This document shows positions 40,901 to 48,889 of a stretch of DNA of 64,000 nucleotides, in pieces. The notes below the pieces were generated by a model that saw nothing but the letters and a program-made list of their open reading frames with translations, searched no databases and was not told the origin of the DNA. The translations under genes and the position numbers were made by a program. The stretch comes from Macropodus opercularis (Eukaryota; Chordata; Actinopteri; Anabantiformes; Osphronemidae), in the NCBI GenBank assembly GCA_030770545.1, contig CM061100.1, positions 9,018,501 through 9,082,500 of the forward strand, read 5' to 3'. Positions within the stretch are counted from its first letter, which is position 1, and each line of letters opens with the position of its first letter.

Positions 40901-42888
40901 CAGAGCGAAAGACATCTTCATTCTATTAGTGGTCCAAACGTTTGGCATGTGAAAGGTCAGCTGTCTGCCTTTTCCTGATACATTGGGACAGGGCTGAGCC
41001 CCACTGTTTCTATTCTGGGTTTGAGAAACAGTCAAACCACCTCCCCATCCCCTTCCTGGCTGTGCCTGCGTGGTGTTAGTCTTTCTCTTGTGTCACCCAT
41101 GTCTTCCCTCCAGGTTATGGGCTGGTGCAGGAGGAGCTGCTGTCTCCCGCCTCCATGCAGTACAGCTTACCGTCTCCTCTGGGCGTGGAGCCTTACTGGC
41201 AGGAGGTCTCCAGTCTTGAGTGCGCCCCCATTGCGATGACAGAGGAAGACACGTTGATGGAGATGTCGGACGTTCAGGTGTGGCCAGCAGGAGTCAGCCC
41301 GTCGTTGGTGACGGTGGAGGACTCGTCACTTGAGGGCAGCAGTCGTGCTGACGACTCTGAGGGTGCCACACTATCCCTTCCCTGCAGCTTAGGTCGCCCG
41401 AGCAGTGGAGCCAGTGGGGCCAGTGGCTCTATCATGGAGCTGGAGGAGGAGGAGGAGGAGGAGGATGAGGAAGGGGAAGTTGAGGAGGAGGAGGCCCCAC
41501 AAGAGCCAGCAAGTGCACTGGCAGAGCGGGACAGGGTGAGGGCCAGTGGCGCTGTTCCCAAGGTCAACCTAAATGGCCAGCTGGGAGGTCAGAGGTCAGA
41601 TGGGAGGAGAGGGGAGGTCCTTGCGGCGGCAGGAGGAGCAAAAGGAGGAGGAGGAGAAGGGCTGGGTTCAGTGGAAGGGATTTCTGTTGTTGCAGGCCAG
41701 CAGGTATATGCGCAGCGGTGTGACGTGTCGAGAATGAATCGGGCTGCAGAACACAACGGCGACAACCGGTGGGTCTACTCCAAGTGTGCTGCGTTGTTTT
41801 GGCTGTACTCAGGTCTACTGCAGTACATGAATGTCTGTCACCATCTCATGTCTTTATTTGAATTCTGTTTCCCAGGGTGGTGGGAGGCAGAGCATTTCAA
41901 CCGTACTTATCAGGCAAGGACTCCGTGCAGAGCTGGGTGGGCTCAGCGATGTCGGGGCGTGACGGCAGCGTGCCGGGCTTGCTGGTGGCCCAGGAGGCTC
42001 TGCTGACTCCGGTGTGTGACACGGGTTACTCTCATGTGCTGCGTGGGCGCCTCCTGCAGGGCACACAGTCTTTTGACAGGGGGCTGGGCTTCTCTCATCA
42101 GGAGGCCAGGCAACATTCTTGGGAACAGGAGCAGAGGCGGGTCCAGGTCAGGTTTCCACGCCGACCACCCGCCGCTTCCTGCACCTGGAGGGGGAACATC
42201 TTTCTCCATCCCTTTAGCTGTTTTGAATTATCTAATGACCATCAGCATCAAAATGTATTATTTTGATGAAGTCAGAACCTGACTGAATGTGTTGTGTTTG
42301 CTTCAGCAACACATGGAAAATTACATGACAGATACATTTTGGTTTTGTTTTACATTTCTAATGGCAAACATTTCACTTTAGCACAAACAAAATTGCAATT
42401 CATGTGTACATGTTCTTATGTTTGCACAGAGAGAGGAGAAAGGCGACTGTGCTGCTGAGGCACAGTTTGCTGACGAACATGCCAACGTTCTTCCTAGACA
42501 GGTAAGTACAAACGGTTCAAATACAACGGCAGGCGACTTTTCACTGCGAATCGATGACACAGGTCAAGGTTAAAGGTTAAAGGTAGTTTGTTGTTATCCC
42601 AAACGTATCCACGGTGATGTCTTATTTTACAACATGAACCACTAAATCACAGTAATATTAAGTATTGCAATAAGAAATACGTGTAAGCAATTGTGCATCA
42701 AGGAGCTGCAGCTTATGGAGGAACAGACAAGTTGGTTTCCTGCTCTGGACACATGTAGGGTTCAGCAGTTAACTGGTTCAACTGTTGTTTCCTTTCCTCC
42801 TCCCCCCTCCTTGCTCCAGGTGGGGGTGGATGTGAGAAGGGCTGGTCAGTCAGTGCAGCGCACCAGTCTGCGGAGAGTTAAACACTGA
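5308..42888 (+). CDS. ank1: ankyrin-1 (erythrocyte-type ankyrin), complete multi-exon gene
   Basis: Ankyrins are adaptors that tie membrane proteins (anion exchanger, Rh, Na/K-ATPase and others) to the spectrin cytoskeleton. I joined 42 coding exons from splice sites and phase, giving about 1,923 residues without the optional cassette; human ANK1 is about 1,880. The order is a basic N-terminal exon, 24 ankyrin repeats, a linker, ZU5-ZU5-UPA, a death domain and a divergent C-terminal tail. Stretches such as [36 protein letters not shown] and TGTTKLMYAHNCANFTTN fit ANK1 better than ANK2 or ANK3. All joins preserve frame. Exon positions are given in the block entries. The gene could be either of the two teleost ank1 duplicates; the sequence alone does not say which. 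Alternative first, internal and terminal exons are listed separately. Confidence 0.96.
8155..8192. repeat. (GT)19 microsatellite
   Basis: An uninterrupted GT dinucleotide array of about 38 bases in ank1 intron 1. It accounts for the runs of alternating Cys-Val or Thr-His codons in the overlapping open frames. Confidence 0.97.
8928..8968. promoter_or_regulatory. ank1: Candidate GATA/YY1 element in ank1 intron 1
   Basis: Within 41 bases there is AAGATGGCC (YY1-type), CTTATCAG at 8941-8948 and CTTATCT at 8962-8968; the last two are perfect WGATAR sites on the minus strand. Between them lie AGGCCTC and GAGGCCT, an inverted repeat with a 3-base loop. Erythroid ANK1 expression in mammals depends on GATA-1. 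A role here is inference from motif density only. Confidence 0.35.
9789..9806. repeat. Short (CA)n microsatellite
   Basis: About nine CA units in ank1 intron 1, followed by a CTCACGCGCGC stretch. Confidence 0.9.
11062..11097. repeat. (TG)18 microsatellite
   Basis: A TG array of about 36 bases in ank1 intron 1, ending at GCGTGATG. Confidence 0.96.
13389..13410. repeat. (CA)n microsatellite
   Basis: About eleven CA units in ank1 intron 1. Confidence 0.93.
15630..15860 (+). repeat. Degraded dispersed fish repeat
   Basis: Fragments appear in the fixed order of a repeat very common in teleost genomes: CATCCACCCATCTGTTAT, GTCCTGGACAGGTCGCCAGT, AGACAACCATTCAACC, then CATTTAGAGTCAGCAATTAA, and GAACACGCAAAC near the end. 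Several segments of the usual unit are mutated or missing, so this is an old, inactive copy. It has no coding capacity. I recognise the repeat but cannot assign its class with certainty. Confidence 0.75.
17654..17754. repeat. (GTTTA)20 pentanucleotide array
   Basis: About 101 bases of perfect GTTTA repeat in ank1 intron 1. It has no interruptions, so it is probably young or polymorphic. Confidence 0.98.
19377..19400 (+). CDS. ank1: Candidate alternative ank1 first exon (8 codons)
   Basis: An ATG at 19377 opens MNSCQNHS and runs straight into a GTGAGT donor at 19401 in phase 0. That is exactly the phase needed to join the ankyrin-repeat exon at 19660 (ADTATSFLRAAR...). It lies only 260 bases upstream of that exon, behind about 120 bases rich in GACA/CAGA that could be a 5'UTR. 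Mammalian ANK1 has alternative short leaders spliced to this same exon. The eight residues match no leader I recall. The donor is preceded by AGT rather than the usual AG, so this is a candidate only. Confidence 0.4.
19660..27298 (+). CDS. ank1: ank1 exons 2-21: membrane-binding domain of 24 ankyrin repeats
   Basis: Exons: 19660-19761, 21096-21194, 21459-21557, 21669-21767, 22017-22202, 22365-22463, 22640-22738, 22853-22951, 23355-23552, 23709-23807, 24214-24312, 24775-24873, 25009-25206, 25385-25483, 25687-25785, 26022-26219, 26386-26484, 26627-26725, 26844-26942, 27206-27298. All are phase 0. Most are exactly 99 nt, encoding one 33-residue repeat of the type NGxTPLHxAAxxGH..VV..LLxxGA; four are double or near-double (186 or 198 nt). 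This one-exon-per-repeat layout is typical of vertebrate ankyrins. The solenoid binds membrane transporters and adhesion proteins. All repeats look intact. Three acceptors (21459, 24214, 24775) are preceded by (TG)n tracts. Confidence 0.96.
21399..21440. repeat. (TG)n/(CG)n tract before an ank1 acceptor
   Basis: A TG array with a central CGCGCG ends 18 bases before the ank1 exon starting at 21459. It occupies the place where the polypyrimidine tract should be. Confidence 0.93.
24151..24206. repeat. (TG)28 microsatellite abutting an ank1 acceptor
   Basis: Fifty-six bases of perfect TG, followed only by CGCGCAG and then the ank1 exon at 24214. The 3' splice site has essentially no other polypyrimidine tract. 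Confidence 0.97.
24747..24765. repeat. Short (TG)n tract before an ank1 acceptor
   Basis: About nine TG units, followed by TATTTACCAG and the ank1 exon at 24775. Confidence 0.92.
25570..25582. repeat. Poly-G run in an ank1 intron
   Basis: Thirteen consecutive G on the coding strand between the exons ending at 25483 and starting at 25687. It is a mononucleotide run and could also be a site of sequencing error. Confidence 0.9.
27535..29940 (+). CDS. ank1: ank1 exons 22-26: linker between ankyrin repeats and ZU5
   Basis: Exons 27535-27607 ([20 protein letters not shown]), 27781-27801 (optional microexon), 29129-29252, 29430-29493 (SPAIPRIPC) and 29828-29940 ([20 protein letters not shown]). 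Phases run 0-1, 1-1, 1-2, 2-0 and 0-2 and join in frame. The exon at 29129 encodes an acidic stretch (DELLGMDGARYLKLDDFKDQ) that resembles the ANK2/ANK3 linker more than the mammalian ANK1 one. This region is unstructured in the family and varies by splicing. The donor after 29493 (gttggc) is weak, so that boundary is the least certain. Confidence 0.88.
27781..27801 (+). CDS. ank1: Candidate 21-nt ank1 microexon
   Basis: A TTTCGTAG acceptor and a G|GTAGG donor frame 21 bases that read VAQLTLG in phase 1-1. Inclusion or omission keeps the ankyrin frame. It sits just after the conserved SEDEG end of the exon at 27535. Family members have short optional exons in this position. No transcript evidence is available here. 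Confidence 0.5.
30181..30218. repeat. Tandem 19-bp AT-only duplication
   Basis: The unit TAATATTAATTAATTTAAT occurs twice back to back (30181-30199, 30200-30218), 40 bases before the ank1 exon at 30259. It can fold on itself. No function is evident. Confidence 0.93.
30259..34497 (+). CDS. ank1: ank1 exons 27-34: ZU5-ZU5-UPA spectrin-binding module
   Basis: Exons: 30259-30483, 30640-30794, 30995-31206, 32217-32421, 32512-32608, 32732-32960, 33081-33209, 34378-34497. The first ZU5 domain begins FLVSFMVDARGGSMRG and contains the DAR motif that ankyrins need for beta-spectrin binding. The second ZU5 follows (IRRIISTDFPLYF, then FSPVVTIEPRRRKFHRPIGL). The UPA domain covers ARFWLADCPRTAEA to LNITMPPCVK. 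All joins keep frame and no key segment is missing. The ZU5-UPA block anchors the membrane complex to the spectrin skeleton. The intron 31207-32216 and the 33210-34377 stretch hold only pyrimidine-rich DNA and chance frames. Confidence 0.95.
34666..36596 (+). CDS. ank1: ank1 exons 35-38: death domain
   Basis: Exons: 34666-34750, 35711-35785, 36084-36215, 36438-36596, all leaving phase 1. The segment ERAEVKINIIAEQLGLSWAE through ENLYTALKNIDRADVVTFLE is the six-helix death domain of ankyrins. LARELQFGVDDINRIRVENP is the best-conserved part. The preceding exon is a basic spacer (EERRRTLTPLALRERYS). The role of this death domain in ankyrins is not settled. The exon ends NG, as in mammalian ANK1 (QMNG), before the C-terminal region. 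Confidence 0.95.
36885..36956 (+). CDS. ank1: Candidate 72-nt ank1 cassette exon
   Basis: A polypyrimidine tract (TTTTACCTTGTCTCTGTTGC), acceptor CACAAG and a perfect GTAAGT donor frame 72 bases. Entered in phase 1 from the exon ending at 36596, it reads without stops: EITDTRPSRLVHKP, then RVIRPPFFRRG. It leaves in phase 1, matching the exon at 41114. Inclusion would add 24 residues, strongly basic, between the death domain and the acidic tail. I know no matching ANK1 sequence. The splice phases, the open frame and the non-random composition make it more than chance. Confidence 0.6.
36957..41113 (+). other. ank1: Large ank1 intron before the C-terminal exons
   Basis: About 4.2 kb with a TG microsatellite at 37859-37899, pyrimidine-rich stretches near 37600-37780 and AT-rich DNA from 39000 to 40100. 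I saw no further exon with matching phase and both splice sites. The short segment 36786-36846 also reads open but would break the frame. Confidence 0.6.
37859..37899. repeat. (TG)20 microsatellite
   Basis: An uninterrupted TG array of about 41 bases in the large 3' intron of ank1. Confidence 0.97.
41114..42888 (+). CDS. ank1: ank1 exons 39-42: divergent C-terminal regulatory region
   Basis: Exons: 41114-41768, 41876-42146, 42430-42501, 42820-42888. The start (GYGLVQEELLSPASMQYSLP, then EEDTLMEMSDVQVWPAGVSP and SLVTVEDSSLEGSS) aligns with mammalian ANK1. The rest is diverged: a glutamate run coded by GAG repeats (41438-41500), a Gly/Ala-rich stretch, and then WVGSAMSGRDGS. The last exon encodes VGVDVRRAGQSVQRTSLRRV, ending at TGA 42886-42888. 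In the family this tail folds back to regulate binding. I did not find the mammalian VTEEQFTDEQGNIVTKK end that carries the obscurin-binding part. Confidence 0.88.
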
Positions 42889-43129
42889 AATACACATACT
42901 GCCCAGTCCTCCAGGTATGGGACACCACAAGCACCTGAGCATCCCAGTGCTTGGATCGATGTCTCTATAACATACTGGACTCTGTTCGTCTATCACGTGC
43001 TGTTCTGTCGCAGTTATTAAAATGAAAACCCTAGATTTGGAAAGCACTACACTGTGATAGCATTATTGAAAGACCAGAATAGTTCAGCCTCTGTTTTGTG
43101 TGTCAATGTCATCTCTCTGTGTTTTCTAG

Positions 43130-43192
43130 GACCGGAAAGCCACTGCCAAACCAACCTCCACCAAAACACAACCAGGCCGCAAAGGAAAATGA
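43130..43192 (+). CDS. ank1: Candidate alternative ank1 terminal exon
   Basis: A GTTTTCTAG acceptor is followed by 20 codons, DRKATAKPTSTKTQPGRKGK, and TGA. The exon at 42430-42501 ends in phase 0, so skipping 42820-42888 would join this exon in frame and replace the RTSLRRVKH end with another basic tail. The acceptor is good and the frame reads cleanly. Alternatively it is a 3'UTR exon reached from the gtatgg donor near 42916. Confidence 0.4.
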   Translation, partial: DRKATAKPTSTKTQPGRKGK

Positions 43193-43784
43193 ACAAGGGC
43201 GGGGGGGGACAAAAACTAAGCAAAATGACAAACGCCGAATCATCCTCTACCTGTGACCGTGAAACACCACAAAAGAAGAGAAGAAGAAGAGGAAGAAGAG
43301 GAGAAAAAAGTCCAACTAGTAGTTTTATAATATTTGTAAAGAAAAATATAAGCCAGACTTAAGCATGATGATTCTCTTTTTTTATACAAAAGAAAAAAAT
43401 ATAAATGTCGGTAAATGAACCAAGAAAAAATACGCAACAAAAAGTGCTTCCTGTGAACTGTAATCGCATGATGACTGCTGGTGCATGCCCTTTGACCTTT
43501 TGAACTGTCTTTATCTACAAACTGAAGGGGTACAAGGTGCGGGGCTGGCCCACATGTGGGCTATAGGCCATTTTAAGGACCTTTCCCCCCGAAACTGGAG
43601 TAGTTTGTGTCAGCGAGTTGAGTCCAATAACACTACAGCCAAAAAAAGTTCCTTAATGGGTGGTTCAGTATCCAGCTAAGCCTCTGCTGAGCCTACCAAT
43701 GCTTCTTTCACTGGACCCTTTCCCCTGTTATTCGCAATGTGATATATGCACTCTATGATACGTGGACATGTGTTGGTGTGGGTA

Positions 43785-43814
43785 TGTGTGTGTGTGTGTG
43801 CGTGTGTGTGTGTG
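43785..43814. repeat. TG/CG dinucleotide array
   Basis: An imperfect TG array with one CG interruption, within the probable ank1 3'UTR. Confidence 0.9.
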
Positions 43815-45425
43815 CTTGTATTCTTCTCTACCGCATGTGTTTCTCGCTTCTGGCTTGGTGCTGAGCCCTGGCCCGCGATTGGCTTTTTGCCCCTGTGATG
43901 TCACAGCGTGTTCAGCGCTAGAATGAGAAAGCCGCTGTGCTCCCTGTGCTCGTGAGTGTCTGCGTGTGCTGGCGTCTTTTACTTTGTGGACGAAGCTTGT
44001 TTCTTTGGAACGTGTCCAGGGGGACACCGTTGAACCCTCGTGTTTTCAGGAGACATGTGTTGTTGTTTTTTCAGACGTCAGGAATGTTTTCTTAGGAAAA
44101 GGGGTGACAGAGATCGACATTCTCCTCCATTGTGACCTTTTCGACCTTCTTCTGTCATTTTTTTCAGTAGCACATATCATCTTGATCCACAGCCTTTATC
44201 AGTAGCCTCTGTCGATATGCAGTGAAATCACAGGCCTCTCCATTGGCATATATTAGCATATATCCCACACCTCAAGTTTAGATCTTTGTATGCTCCCTCT
44301 TGTATCTGTTTGCGACGGCTGTAGCGCCTCACTGTCAAAGTTTGGCTCAGTCATTTGAACGAAGCGGAGAAAACACGGAGGATCTAATTCACGAGAGGAT
44401 TTTGAAGGATTCACGGCAAGTGTAAAATAGTATTCTACTACAACAACGCGATTGTGCAGCGAGGACAGACAGGTAGCACTGTGATTGTCTTACAAACACT
44501 GACCCCAGACTCGTGACCTGTGGAGACACACGAACAGAAGCACACACACATACGCACGTAATAAGAATCCTGTTGCATATTTCAAGAATCATGATCTGAA
44601 TGTTAAGCAGTTTGGGAAGTTTAACCACAGCAATAATAACAAACAAGAGGAACAGTGAAGTTAATGTTGTGTACGCATGAATCAAGGATTTGATTCAGGA
44701 AGGTGCAAATAACACAGAAACTCCAGTTGGATGAAAATGCATTTGTGCGTGACATTGGGCAGCTGCGATTGATCTGACTGGTCCCGTGAAATGTAATGTG
44801 AATGAGTCAGAGAGAACGCGCTGATGCAAGATCAGATGACTCAGCTGTAGCAGTGTGGGGCTGTGGAGGCCTGAGAGGGATCGTTTGTGTTTCAGCACTC
44901 AACGTAGCAAAATATAAACCAGGTTATGTTACTTTAAACACAGATACCTACTGTATTAAGGAGTCTGCTGCTGCTGCTACTGGAAGGTGGAAACCACCTA
45001 ACTCCATTTTCTTTTCTTCCGAGTAATAAGTTGTATGTGTTAGTGTTTCGCACATTTTTTGAAAAGTCCACTACCATCGCTGTAAACGCCCAATGTTCTC
45101 GCTCACCTTATGCAGAAACCTGATGGCTGCGCTCAGAAGGGGTCATGTCATAGTAGCACACATTTCCTGGAAATCATCACACAATCATCCCATGAGTACT
45201 GTAAATGCTACTGTAGCCTGAATGAGTGATACACCGGACGTCTTCGTTCCACGCCCTGTCCGCACACACGAGAGCGTCATTCGACAGAGCACATGTTTAC
45301 CACATATCACGTGTTCCACTGTTAATCCACTCAGGTTTTCCGTTCTGCTCGGTCAGAATCAAAACGTTGTTATTTTCAACTTCTGCGTCCTTCGATCGGA
45401 GACGCGTGGCGTGGGAGCTCTGTGG

Positions 45426-45479
45426 GCGGGTGATGGGGATGCGCGGGGGATGGGGGGTGGGGTTGGGGTGGGGTGGTTG
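45426..45479 (+). other. G-rich tract with G-quadruplex potential
   Basis: At least five runs of four or more G on the coding strand, separated by loops of one to seven bases (GGGGTTGGGGTGGGG near the end). It would lie in the ank1 3'UTR RNA if the transcript extends to 46494. Confidence 0.7.
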
Positions 45480-46493
45480 GCGTTGGTGAATGCGTGAGGC
45501 AGGATGATGCGCGTGCGTGTGGGAATGTGTATGAGGTGCGTGCGCTTTACAAAATGGCCCCATACATGACACGAGTGACCGAAAACTCCGCTGGCAAAGC
45601 ATGACGACGTTAAACCGCGTCACACTTTCAGTTTGCGCGTGAAATTGCCTCAGTGTTAGTTTTGTAGTGTTTCACAACAACACACGCTTGTTTGGGTACT
45701 GTACACTTTATGACATCAATGTAGCAAGCTTTATTAAAAACTCATTTACATATTGATGCAGGAGGAACAACGCCCATGAATGTTATTACACTTATACAAG
45801 TAAACATGTGATTTGTTTGTATCGATGGTTGCTGGATATCACGTACATCCTCAGTACATCACGCACATCCTCAGTAGCCACTCGATGCTGCGCACGGCCG
45901 TGTCCGTGACATGTAAGCGGACATTCTGATGAACGCGTTCTTGTTTGACTGGCTAGCGTGAACATGTGCGTGACTGTGAGCGCGCGTGCCTGGTGACGCT
46001 TGGTTGCGAACGCAGTCGGATCAGGGGGAAGACGAGGGCGTGTAATCTACAACAATGTATTTTAAAAGAGTATTGTACAATTCTAACTGTTGCAAAGACT
46101 AGACATCACCTATACTCCTTTAGAATGGATACATGACATTGTAAACGCAATATTGTATTACTCTATCCTAAGGAATGCAACTGCGCACATGCACAAAAAA
46201 ATATGTTTTTATGAAAATACATGTATAAATATATGACAAAATATATTTAATTAGAATGCTATGCACCCTCATAGAGTTGTTATGGATGTTCTTTAAGCAT
46301 TATCTAGACTAGGCCGACGCCCACATCATGGGGAATGTAGAGGCTTTGTAGCTATGATCACTTGTTTTCTTTTCTTTTGTATCGTCCTTGAGAGAGGAGA
46401 AACAGTGAATATGTAAACAGGCTTTTCAATCAGACTCAAGATATGTATAGATCATCTTACCCTGTACACCAGCTCAAACCATTTACAAGAATT

Positions 46494-46499
46494 AATAAA
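46494..46499 (+). terminator. ank1: Poly(A) signal, probable ank1 end
   Basis: AATAAA in AT-rich context, followed within about 30 bases by TGTTGTTTGTTG, a GT-rich downstream element. It is the last such signal before the eif4ebp1 promoter. Confidence 0.6.
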
Positions 46500-46689
46500 C
46501 AAAGATGTGACATAAATGTTGTTTGTTGTTTTTGTGGAATTTGTGTTTTGACTTTTTGATATTGTGTGTGATACATTTTGACTTTTTGATTACAGTTTAC
46601 TCGTGTGCTTTATTTTGTTCCAATCATTTAGTGGATTCTTTTCTGGAAGTAGTTGTGTAGTTCTTAAGGCTTATTCCCAGAGGCGTTTT

Positions 46690-46937
46690 CTTGAAGAACT
46701 ACAATTTGACGTAACGTGACGCCCCACGTGCTCAGCCAATCACAGCGCTTCTCTCCACGTGTTGTTTTGGAGGAAGTTACTGGCGTGTTTGGGAGTCGAG
46801 CAGACCACGTGGCGTCACTAGGTAACTTTTCTGCGGTTCTGCTGCGGTGTCGTTCTCACCGAAAACCACCAAACTGTTTCGGGTTGTTTTTTTTTTTATT
46901 TTTATTTCCACTGAGTTGATCCGGTGTTGCGAGAGAG
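46690..46937 (+). promoter_or_regulatory. eif4ebp1: eif4ebp1 promoter and 5'UTR
   Basis: This CpG-containing stretch directly upstream of the ATG carries a CRE-like TGACGTAA (46707-46714), three perfect CACGTG E-boxes (46725-46730, 46756-46761, 46806-46811) and a CCAAT box (46736-46740). No TATA box is seen. In mammals EIF4EBP1 is a target of ATF4 and of MYC-type bHLH factors. The motifs are seen directly; their use is inference. The start site is probably between 46800 and 46900. Confidence 0.6.
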
Positions 46938-48289
46938 ATGTCAGCGGGAAGCCAGAGCAGCCGTAGCCTGGAGATCCCTGCCATAAGACGGGTCGCCATC
47001 CACGATGCTGCTCACATGCCCCAGGAGTACTCCACGACTCCCGGGGGGACTCTGTTCAGCACCACGCCAGGAGGTAACGATGTCCAAAAAAAAAGTCTTT
47101 CAAATGTTGTCACGTCCTCGTCCCGCACAGACATTCTGAAGGATGCGCCTGTGTCCTAGTCTTAGTGAGCACAGTATTTAAAAACCCCGCATCTTGTCCG
47201 TCAGTGCGTCCCCGTTGACTCTGCCGTTTGAGCAACCAGCTTCCTGCAGAAGCTTTTCAGAAGTGACCGGTGAATTCTGACCTCGGTGGCGCTTCCCTCG
47301 CACAATCCGCGACTGCCCGGTGGACTCCGGCGCGTCAGTGACACCCTATTTATAGCCGCGTTATTACAGCGAGCTGTTCCTGAACTGCAGCAACATGTTT
47401 ACTAGAGGTGGCGGTGGAGCTGGTGGCTACTGCTCGATGCGTAAACTCGTTTCACCTTCAAAAGGCCTTTATTCCGTCAACGTGAAAACGGTAGTAGTTC
47501 ATACTAGTGGTGCACAGATCAAGCACATGCCTACAGGGAGACCTTCTCTTCTTCGACCCAGTTATTCAACATTTCACCTGAGACCTTGGAAAATCTCCAG
47601 CCTGCTGATAAAGGGACTGTGAGAACACTGACGCACGAGAGCACATGTGGATTAAAGCTGATATGTCCTGTTACATCTGCAGCTGGTTGTTATTTATTTT
47701 GTAATTTAATCAGGTTTTATAGTGTGTTTTTATTTGACTGCATGTGTTGGAGGTTTGTATACGTTTTTTTGTGTTTGTCTGGGTTATCTGCCGCACTTTT
47801 GGCTGTGGCAGACACTAAAAAGCTGGCTCTGTCATCTTTCCAACTAATGCAAATGTGCAACAAAAACAGCGGCTGTCAAATATTGATCCCTTAAGCATTT
47901 CAATACACTTTTGTGTGACCTGGCAACACGTTGAGAACAGGCAGCTTCAGTTTCTCTTTGCCTGTTCGGCCTGCAGGCACAAGAATCATCTACGACCGGA
48001 AGTTCCTCATGCAGTGTCGGACGTCCCCCCTCACTCGCACGCCTCCCAAGCTGCCCGACATCCCGGGAGTTACCAGGCCGCTGGAGCCCAACGACGCAGC
48101 TGACGCGAAGCATTCAGAACAGACCCCTAACCATGACGCTGAGCAAGGCCTGCACAGGGAGGCGAGCACAGGTGAGTGTGTCTATGCTCCCGATGTGAAG
48201 GGGAAGGAGAAAAGCTATTCCTGACATTCACACTGTTGTTTGTTTTGTTTTTTTTAGAAGAAGATGCCCAGTTTGAAATGGACATCTGA
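46938..48289 (+). CDS. eif4ebp1: eIF4E-binding protein 1 (4E-BP1), complete, three exons
   Basis: Exons 46938-47073, 47977-48171 and 48258-48289 (phases 0-1, 1-1, 1-stop) encode 120 residues; human 4E-BP1 has 118. The protein binds cap-binding eIF4E and blocks eIF4G recruitment until mTORC1 phosphorylates it. Visible motifs: STTPGGTLFSTTPGG (the two priming Thr sites), YDRKFLM (the YxxxxL-phi eIF4E-binding motif at the start of exon 2), RTSPLTRTPP (later phosphosites) and the C-terminal TOS motif FEMDI that docks Raptor. The internal MQCRTSP segment and the N-terminus favour 4E-BP1 over 4E-BP2 and 4E-BP3. The usual RAIP motif reads LEIP here. The intron position just before TRIIYDRKF is conserved in the family. 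Its 3' end faces that of the nodal gene. Confidence 0.97.
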
Positions 48290-48349
48290 GGAGAGTCAGC
48301 TACAAGGATGGCGATAATTCCTGTAAAAACGGTTCTTGTTTACTCAGAT

Positions 48350-48355
48350 AATAAA
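48350..48355 (+). terminator. eif4ebp1: Poly(A) signal of eif4ebp1
   Basis: AATAAA about 60 bases after the stop codon, giving a very short 3'UTR. Confidence 0.7.
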
Positions 48356-48883
48356 TGTAATGAGTATTGTTGTATTCTTATAAACAGTAGCTGATGCTTA
48401 AGCTGTTTTTTAACGCTTTGCTGTTACTTGACTTTTTATGGCACACTGTGACACATTTAACAACTAAGTCGAAGTTCAGTTAAAATTAAACAGTTTTACT
48501 TACTTTTACTAACATTTCATGGGGTACAAAATGGAATTGAGCATTTGCATATTAGCAGCTAATCTGAGATACATATGATTCTGTAGGGGTGTAAGAAAAT
48601 ATTGATACATCTGAATACTGCAATATTAACAATTCATCATACTGTATCAATCAGATATACTTGATAAACTTAAATCTTATTCTTCAACGCGTTTTGTTTA
48701 TTATGCAATGCACCAAAAATATTGGTTGAAAACACTTACATGGTATGTAACCATTACTAATGCTAAGGAGCCAGAAGATACGTTTGTGACAGTTGTTGCT
48801 GTGTGAATGATTATAGCCATTAACGCTACCATTGTATGAACTCTAATTAAAACCGTCACATACCCAGGTCACAGTGAGGAATA

Positions 48884-48889
48884 TTTATT
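48884..48889 (-). terminator. Poly(A) signal of the nodal-related gene
   Basis: TTTATT on the plus strand reads AATAAA on the minus strand, about 460 bases after the stop at 49350. The interval 48356-48870 between the two converging 3' ends holds AT-rich DNA with no gene. Confidence 0.55.

Larger units (their letters stand above)
42889..46520 (+). other. ank1: Probable long ank1 3'UTR
   Basis: Between the ank1 stop and the eif4ebp1 promoter no gene is recognisable. A canonical AATAAA at 46494-46499 is the likely poly(A) signal, giving a 3'UTR of about 3.6 kb. It contains an alternative terminal exon (43130-43192), a TG/CG array (43785-43814), a G-rich tract (45426-45479), and two 20-bp units starting ATCACGTACATCC and ATCACGCACATCC at 45838-45877. 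Earlier poly(A) sites may also be used. The extent is inferred. Confidence 0.6.

Noticed and set aside
43054..43362. 102-codon Lys/Arg-rich frame
   Set aside because: It arises from AGA/GAA-rich sequence in the ank1 3'UTR. The part worth keeping is the possible terminal exon at 43130-43192, which is in a different frame context.
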